Source: Piscirickettsiaceae bacterium (GTDB lineage: Bacteria > Pseudomonadota > Gammaproteobacteria > PS1 > Pseudothioglobaceae). From it: 15,240 nucleotides of DNA. A program made the translations under genes and the position numbers. This document shows, in pieces, positions 13,279 to 15,240 of this stretch (position 1 is the first letter of the stretch; each line of letters starts with the position of its first letter). The stretch is taken from assembly GCA_012963565.1 (NCBI GenBank), contig DTVJ01000021.1, positions 1-15,240 on the forward strand, read 5' to 3'. A model generated the notes under the pieces. That model worked only from the letters and a program-made list of their open reading frames with translations. It was not told the DNA's origin and ran no database searches.

Positions 13279-15240
13279 TCGAGTTGGTATTTTAGGTAGT
13301 GGTGTAATGGGTACGCAGATTGCAGGTGTATTCGCGAATGCTAATATCCAAACCTTATTATTTGGCTATCAAAATCATATTGAGGAAAATCTAGAATCAA
13401 TCAAGCAGTTCAAACCTAAGGCACTAACCCATCCTAAACAGCAATCTTGGATTACGCCAGTATCTTTTGAAAATGATTTAGATCAATTATCAGATTGCGA
13501 TTTGGTGATTGAAGCCATAGTTGAAGACATTGACGCAAAGAAAGCATTATTTAACAAAATACTTCCTTATCTATCTAGTGATGTCATTTTAGCCACTAAC
13601 ACCTCAAGTTTAAGTGTTAACCAAATTGGACAAAATTTAAGTGATTTACAATCACGATTTTGCGGCATTCATTTCTTTAATCCACCACGTTATATGTCGC
13701 TGGTTGAGTTAATACCAACCAAACAAACTGATACTAAAATATTAGATCAGCTAGAAGGTTTTTTTACCTCAGAACTGGGTAAAAACATTCTTTATGCTAA
13801 AGATGAGCCTGGTTTTGTTGCTAACCGTATTGGAGTGTTTTCAATTGCCTCGTGCATCTATCATGCACAGCGTTTATCCATAGGCTTTGATACAGTTGAT
13901 GCACTCACAGGTACTAAGCTAAAACGTCCAAAAAGTGCCACCTTCAGAACGGCTGACTTGGTTGGTTTGGATATTCTCAAACATGTACTTGATCAATTTG
14001 ATCAAACACTAGTTGATGACCCTTGGCATCATTACTTTAAAACCCCTAAGTGGTTAGATACTTTGGTAGAACAACATGCTCTAGGTGAAAAAACTAAGTG
14101 TGGTATTTATAAAAAAGAAAATGGCGAAATTAAAGCTTATCACGTCGAATCACAAAGTTATGTTAAAGCAAATTATGAGATAGACTCGTCAGTTAAATCG
14201 ATCTTAAAAGAAGACATAACCAAACAGATTAGTCTACTTAAAGCCAATAAACACCCTCATGCTCAGTTTCTTTATTCAGTCATTAAAGACACTTGCCTAT
14301 ATAGTGCTTATCATCTACAAAAGATTGCCCATTCATGCAGAGATATTGACTGGGCTCTACATTGGGGTTTTGGCTGGGAAGTTGGTATTTTTGAATTTTG
14401 GCAAGCTAATGGTGTTAAGCAATTGCTAGATTTATTTTTGCAAGATGATCAAAATATATCAACCCCAAGTTGGATTAATGATGTTCCAGCCTTCTATACC
14501 AATGAAGGCGCATACGCACCAGCTGATAGTGTGCAGATTCCTTATTCTAATCATGTAGTTTATGAGCGTCAGCTCTACCGCCCTACTTTAATGGGTGAGA
14601 ATAGCGTTGAACAAGGTGAAACCATTTTTGAAAATGATTCGGTGAGATTTTTCCATGAGAATGATGGCATTGCAATCTTTAGTTTAAAAACAAAGTTACA
14701 TACGCTCAATTTAGAGGTAATCAATTCACTTAGAAAAGCCATTGATATTGCTGAACAAGATTTTAAAGCTATGATTCTTTGGCAAAATAGCGCACCATTT
14801 TGTGCAGGCGCCAATCTTTATGAAATTGTTGCAGGTGCTAAATTAGGCATGATTGAGCATCAAAATTTATTCACTAAGGTTAAGAAAACAGCTTGGCAAC
14901 TGCTTAAACCTAATTTACCAAGCATTGAAGATTTACGGCCAATTAACGAGGTGATTGAATTACTCCAACAAGTACTGATGGCACTTAAATATAGCAAGTT
15001 GCCAACCATTGCTGCTGTTGAAGGTTTGGCGCTTGGTGGCGGTTGTGAAATGCTATTACATTGTAATCGTCGAGTGGCTCATACCGAAAGTTATATCGGC
15101 CTGGTTGAAATAGGCGTTGGTTTATTACCTGCTGGTGGTGGTTGCAAGGAAATGGCAAGACGTGCCTCAAAACATAAGGATATTTTCCCGACATTGGCTC
15201 AATATTTTGAACAAATCGGTTTGGCAAAAGTATCTGAAAG
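13268..15240 (+). CDS. fadN: 3-hydroxyacyl-CoA dehydrogenase/enoyl-CoA hydratase, FadN-type domain order (partial, C-terminus off window)
   Basis: Carries the second and third steps of beta-oxidation in one protein. I translated from ATG 13268 and found 657 open codons to the window edge. Domain order is dehydrogenase first, hydratase second, as in Bacillus FadN and the reverse of E. coli FadB. Dehydrogenase: NAD motif GILGSGVMGTQIAG (8-21), DLVIEAIVEDIDAKKALF, ATNTSSLS with the catalytic-region Ser, and catalytic H135 in GIHFFNPPRYMSLVELI. Hydratase: oxyanion-hole FCAGANL (511-517) and AVEGLALGGGCEM, with candidate catalytic Glu residues E594 (GGGCE) and E614 (GLVEIGVGLLPAGGG). The start lies inside the last codons of fadE (11-base overlap), so translation is coupled. 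FadN proteins are usually near 790 residues, so roughly 130 residues should lie beyond the edge; a thiolase gene (fadA-like) is the expected next neighbour. Confidence 0.92.
   Translation, partial: MKINRVGILGSGVMGTQIAGVFANANIQTLLFGYQNHIEENLESIKQFKPKALTHPKQQSWITPVSFENDLDQLSDCDLVIEAIVEDIDAKKALFNKILPYLSSDVILATNTSSLSVNQIGQNLSDLQSRFCGIHFFNPPRYMSLVELIPTKQTDTKILDQLEGFFTSELGKNILYAKDEPGFVANRIGVFSIASCIYHAQRLSIGFDTVDALTGTKLKRPKSATFRTADLVGLDILKHVLDQFDQTLVDDPWHHYFKTPKWLDTLVEQHALGEKTKCGIYKKENGEIKAYHVESQSYVKANYEIDSSVKSILKEDITKQISLLKANKHPHAQFLYSVIKDTCLYSAYHLQKIAHSCRDIDWALHWGFGWEVGIFEFWQANGVKQLLDLFLQDDQNISTPSWINDVPAFYTNEGAYAPADSVQIPYSNHVVYERQLYRPTLMGENSVEQGETIFENDSVRFFHENDGIAIFSLKTKLHTLNLEVINSLRKAIDIAEQDFKAMILWQNSAPFCAGANLYEIVAGAKLGMIEHQNLFTKVKKTAWQLLKPNLPSIEDLRPINEVIELLQQVLMALKYSKLPTIAAVEGLALGGGCEMLLHCNRRVAHTESYIGLVEIGVGLLPAGGGCKEMARRASKHKDIFPTLAQYFEQIGLAKVSE

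Noticed and set aside
14575..15227. Minus-strand frames at 14575-14814 and 14985-15227
   Set aside because: They are antisense to the hydratase part of the FadN-type gene, which is intact and recognisable in its own frame.

Overview
The window reads as a stretch of core and accessory chromosome from an AT-rich gammaproteobacterium. The gene set is an exported DsrE-like protein, AapJQMP amino-acid uptake, HemH with FQS-FGREEWL and CPGFS-DCLETIEEI motifs, and a FadE-type acyl-CoA dehydrogenase with a FadN-order beta-oxidation protein. Together with the base composition this resembles marine SUP05/Arctic96BD-19 ('Candidatus Thioglobus') relatives. That placement is inference; no rRNA or marker gene is present.

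Layout. (1) 1-1384, minus strand: glutamine-dependent NAD+ synthetase, running off the left edge, with an extra N-terminal helix-turn-helix domain of about 95 residues fused in frame. (2) 1385-1558: divergent regulatory region with a good -10 for the synthetase and three related 8-bp half-palindromic sites. (3) 1559-2194, plus: promoter, a small Sel1-repeat protein, and a 60-residue membrane protein, followed by a terminator-like hairpin at 2225-2253 that lies only 15 bases before the next start codon. (4) 2269-6395, plus: complete aapJ-aapQ-aapM-aapP general L-amino-acid ABC transporter, with a second strong hairpin/T-tract between aapJ and aapQ. (5) 6479-6904: orphan protein with a winged-helix C-terminal domain like that at the ends of Fic/AlbA-type proteins. 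(6) 7162-9104: SH3-domain/coiled-coil membrane protein, short thioredoxin, and ferrochelatase, tightly spaced. (7) 9187-9711, minus: exported DsrE-like protein, convergent with hemH. (8) 9875-15240, plus: ferredoxin-reductase-like protein, FadE-type acyl-CoA dehydrogenase and FadN-type 3-hydroxyacyl-CoA dehydrogenase/enoyl-CoA hydratase. The last two overlap by 11 bases and the final gene runs off the right edge.

How they work together. The Aap genes import a broad range of L-amino acids. fadE and the FadN-type gene form a fatty-acid beta-oxidation unit, with a flavin/iron-sulfur protein upstream as a possible redox partner. HemH completes heme synthesis. The most unusual object is the HTH-NadE fusion. 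It combines a DNA-binding domain with a terminal NAD biosynthesis enzyme, faces a promoter carrying repeated palindromic sites, and so is a candidate self-regulating NAD+ synthetase, analogous in concept to enterobacterial NadR but built from different parts.

No gene-free stretch longer than 300 bases exists. The largest gap (6905-7161) holds AT-rich sequence with only a weak inverted repeat. No tRNA, rRNA, CRISPR array or insertion sequence was seen.
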